Shown: positions 62,252-64,000 of the stretch, piece after piece
Numbering within the stretch: position 1 is the first letter of the stretch
How the letters are laid out: every line of letters starts with the position of its first letter
Assembly: GCF_003815015.1 (NCBI RefSeq)
Contig: NZ_RKRE01000001.1
Location: 132,460-196,459, forward strand
Source: Thermodesulfitimonas autotrophica
Lineage (GTDB): Bacteria; Bacillota; Desulfotomaculia; Desulfotomaculales; Ammonificaceae
Direction: 5' to 3'
DNA length: 64,000 nt
Position numbers and translations under genes: made by a program
Notes under the pieces: generated by a model
What the model saw: only the letters and a program-made list of their open reading frames with translations
Databases searched by the model: none
What the model was told of the DNA's origin: nothing

Positions 62252-64000
62252 TTGAAGGCGATCATTATGGCTGGCGGCGAGGGGTCCCGCCTGCGCCCTT
62301 TGACCTGCAACCGGCCCAAGCCGATGGTTCCCGTGGTCAACCGGCCGATTATGGCCTACTGCATCGACCTCCTGAAAAAATGCGGCATTCGGGAGATCGG
62401 CGTGACGCTCCGCTACTTACCCGAGGCGATTCAGGATTACTTTGGCGACGGCAGCGAATTTGGGGTTCGCCTGCACTACTTCGTCGAGGAGAATCCCCTC
62501 GGTACGGCGGGCAGCGTTAAGAACGCCGCCCCTTTCCTCGACCAGACCTTCCTCGTGGTGAGCGGCGATGCGTTAACCGACGTAAACCTCCTCGAGGCGG
62601 TTAACTTTCACCGGCAGCGCGGCGCGCTCGCTACTATCGTTCTCACCCGGGTCAAATGCCCCCTCGAGTACGGCGTGGTGATCACGGGCGAAACGGGGCG
62701 TATCCGGCGGTTCCTCGAAAAACCGGGGTGGGGTGAGGTTTTCAGCGATACCGTGAATACCGGCATTTACGTCCTGGAGCCTGAAGCCCTCGACTATTTC
62801 GCGGCGGGGCAGCCCTTCGATTTCAGCCAGGACCTTTTTCCGCTTCTCCTCCGGGAGAAAAAGCCGCTCTACGGGGTTGTCCTCGACGGTTACTGGTGCG
62901 ACATCGGGGGCTTGGAGGCTTACCTCCGGGCGCACGAAGACGTTCTCTCCGGCAGGGCAAAAGTTAGTCTGCCCGGGCGGGAGGTTCGGCCCCAGGTCTG
63001 GGCCGAAGAAGGCGCGGTGATCGATGATGGTGCCCGCATTGAGGGGCCAGCGGCGATCGGCGCGCACACGCAGATCGGGCCGGGGGCCTATGTTGGCAGG
63101 TATTCGGTGATCGGCACCGGTTGCACCGTTCAAGCCGGGGCCAGCATCAAACGGAGCGTCGTCTGGGACCACTGTTTTATCGGGCGGGGGGCAGCCCTCC
63201 GCGGCGCCGTTTTAGGGAACAGAGTGCAGGTGCAGGCCAACGCCGGCGTTTATGAAGGGGCGGTTGTCGGCGACCATTCGGTGATCAAGGAGCGTAGCCT
63301 TTTAAAGCCCAAAGTCAAACTCTGGCCGCATAAGTTTGTGGATACGGGAACCACGGTAAGCGATAGCCTTGTCTGGGGAAACGGTGTCCGGCGCAACCTC
63401 TTTGGAAGCGAGGGAGTAAGCGGTCTGGCGAACATTGAGATCACGCCCGAGTTCACCGCCCGCCTGGGGAGCGCGTTCGGTGCCGTGTTGAAGGAAGGGG
63501 CCACCGTAGCCATTTCGAGCGACGCCTACCCGGTTTCGGGGATGGCGAAGGCGGCGCTCGCCGCGGGCTTGCAGTCGGTCGGCCTGAAAGTGCGCGATTT
63601 CGGCTCTGGAACGACGCCGATGCACCGTTTTGGGGTGCGGAATTTCGGGCTAAGCGGCGGCGTGCACGTCAAGTTCTCGACCCAGGATCCCGACAAACTC
63701 CGGCTAATTTTCACCGACGCGGCCGGTGCGGACATCTCCCGCGGCACCGAACGCAAGATCGAGCAGCTTTACTACCGCGAGGATTTTCCCCGGGCGCCGG
63801 TTTTCAAAGTGGAAGCGCTGCAGTACCTTCCTGGCGTGCCGGAGGCCTACCTGCGGTCGCTTTGCGAATATGCTTCGGACCAGCTTAAAGACGCGGCGCT
63901 GAAGTTGGTGCTCCTTTATGAGGAGACCAACCTGGGGCGCTTCATCACCGCGCTGAGCCGCGAGTTGGGCGTCACCGTTTTGAGCTACAACCGGGAAGGC
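62252..64000 (+). CDS. Nucleotidyltransferase/pseudo-phosphomannomutase fusion, partial (3' end outside window)
   Basis: 583 codons seen. Sugar-phosphate nucleotidyltransferase domain (1-230) starts [15 protein letters not shown] with NRPKPMVPV; left-handed beta-helix hexapeptides follow (about 255-360); then a phosphohexomutase-like domain (about 375 on) with [15 protein letters not shown]. Where an active mutase has TASHNP the sequence reads [15 protein letters not shown], so the phosphoserine is missing and the mutase part looks inactive. TTG at 62252 with GGGAGGGGG. Usually annotated mannose-1-phosphate guanylyltransferase; next to a glucan synthase it may act on glucose 1-phosphate instead. 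Confidence 0.85.
   Translation, partial: MKAIIMAGGEGSRLRPLTCNRPKPMVPVVNRPIMAYCIDLLKKCGIREIGVTLRYLPEAIQDYFGDGSEFGVRLHYFVEENPLGTAGSVKNAAPFLDQTFLVVSGDALTDVNLLEAVNFHRQRGALATIVLTRVKCPLEYGVVITGETGRIRRFLEKPGWGEVFSDTVNTGIYVLEPEALDYFAAGQPFDFSQDLFPLLLREKKPLYGVVLDGYWCDIGGLEAYLRAHEDVLSGRAKVSLPGREVRPQVWAEEGAVIDDGARIEGPAAIGAHTQIGPGAYVGRYSVIGTGCTVQAGASIKRSVVWDHCFIGRGAALRGAVLGNRVQVQANAGVYEGAVVGDHSVIKERSLLKPKVKLWPHKFVDTGTTVSDSLVWGNGVRRNLFGSEGVSGLANIEITPEFTARLGSAFGAVLKEGATVAISSDAYPVSGMAKAALAAGLQSVGLKVRDFGSGTTPMHRFGVRNFGLSGGVHVKFSTQDPDKLRLIFTDAAGADISRGTERKIEQLYYREDFPRAPVFKVEALQYLPGVPEAYLRSLCEYASDQLKDAALKLVLLYEETNLGRFITALSRELGVTVLSYNREG

Overview
The window looks like the chromosome of a GC-rich, thermophilic, spore-forming anaerobic Firmicute of the Moorella/Ammonifex/Desulfotomaculum kind (inference). 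The evidence is spoIIM, a spoIVFA/spoIVFB pair and whiA, S-layer homology (SLH) domains, a TtuA-type tRNA thiolase typical of thermophiles, selA/selB, the futalosine menaquinone pathway, and frequent GTG/TTG starts behind strong Shine-Dalgarno (SD) sites. I found no tRNA, rRNA, CRISPR array or insertion sequence.

Left region (1-8500, minus strand): a promoter and a classical cobalamin riboswitch precede an operon for two exported SLH-anchored proteins with an alpha/alpha-barrel like that of intrinsic factor/transcobalamin. One of them also carries the beta domain DUF4430. A membrane-anchored DUF4430 protein, an EcfT permease and a double EcfA ATPase cut by the window edge follow. I read this as a surface corrinoid-capture system feeding an ECF importer, a bacterial counterpart of the animal intrinsic factor/transcobalamin fold. 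A strongly folded, apparently non-coding element of about 200 nt lies inside the operon.

8500-19100: alpha-glucan and trehalose metabolism, with treT on the plus strand and malQ-treZ-GH57-treY as a minus-strand operon. 19200-21600: a thioesterase, TtuA-like thiolase and cysteine synthase. 21700-24800: a complete cobalt ECF importer, cbiO-cbiM-cbiN-cbiQ, with a structured leader and terminator before cbiM. 24850-34430: rqcH, DUF3866, spoIIM, a small membrane protein, xerD, a deacetylase, and whiA overlapping rpoN. 33392-37766: glycolysis genes gap-pgk-tpiA-eno without a mutase, then secG and a manganese pyrophosphatase.

39200-49260: envelope, sporulation and signalling genes: an unlisted 40-codon membrane protein coupled to rodA, a methyltransferase, an HD-GYP protein, spoIVFA/B, a ferredoxin, a glycosyltransferase, a large phosphatase-fold membrane protein, an FAH-family enzyme and speD. 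49486-56330: a menaquinone operon (prenyl-synthase-like protein, MenG, UbiD, UbiA, MqnE, MqnA, MqnC). 56381-60091: selA-selB and an LpdD-like protein. 60230-64000: a solo starch-binding module, a glycogen-synthase-like enzyme and a partial nucleotidyltransferase/pseudo-phosphomutase fusion.
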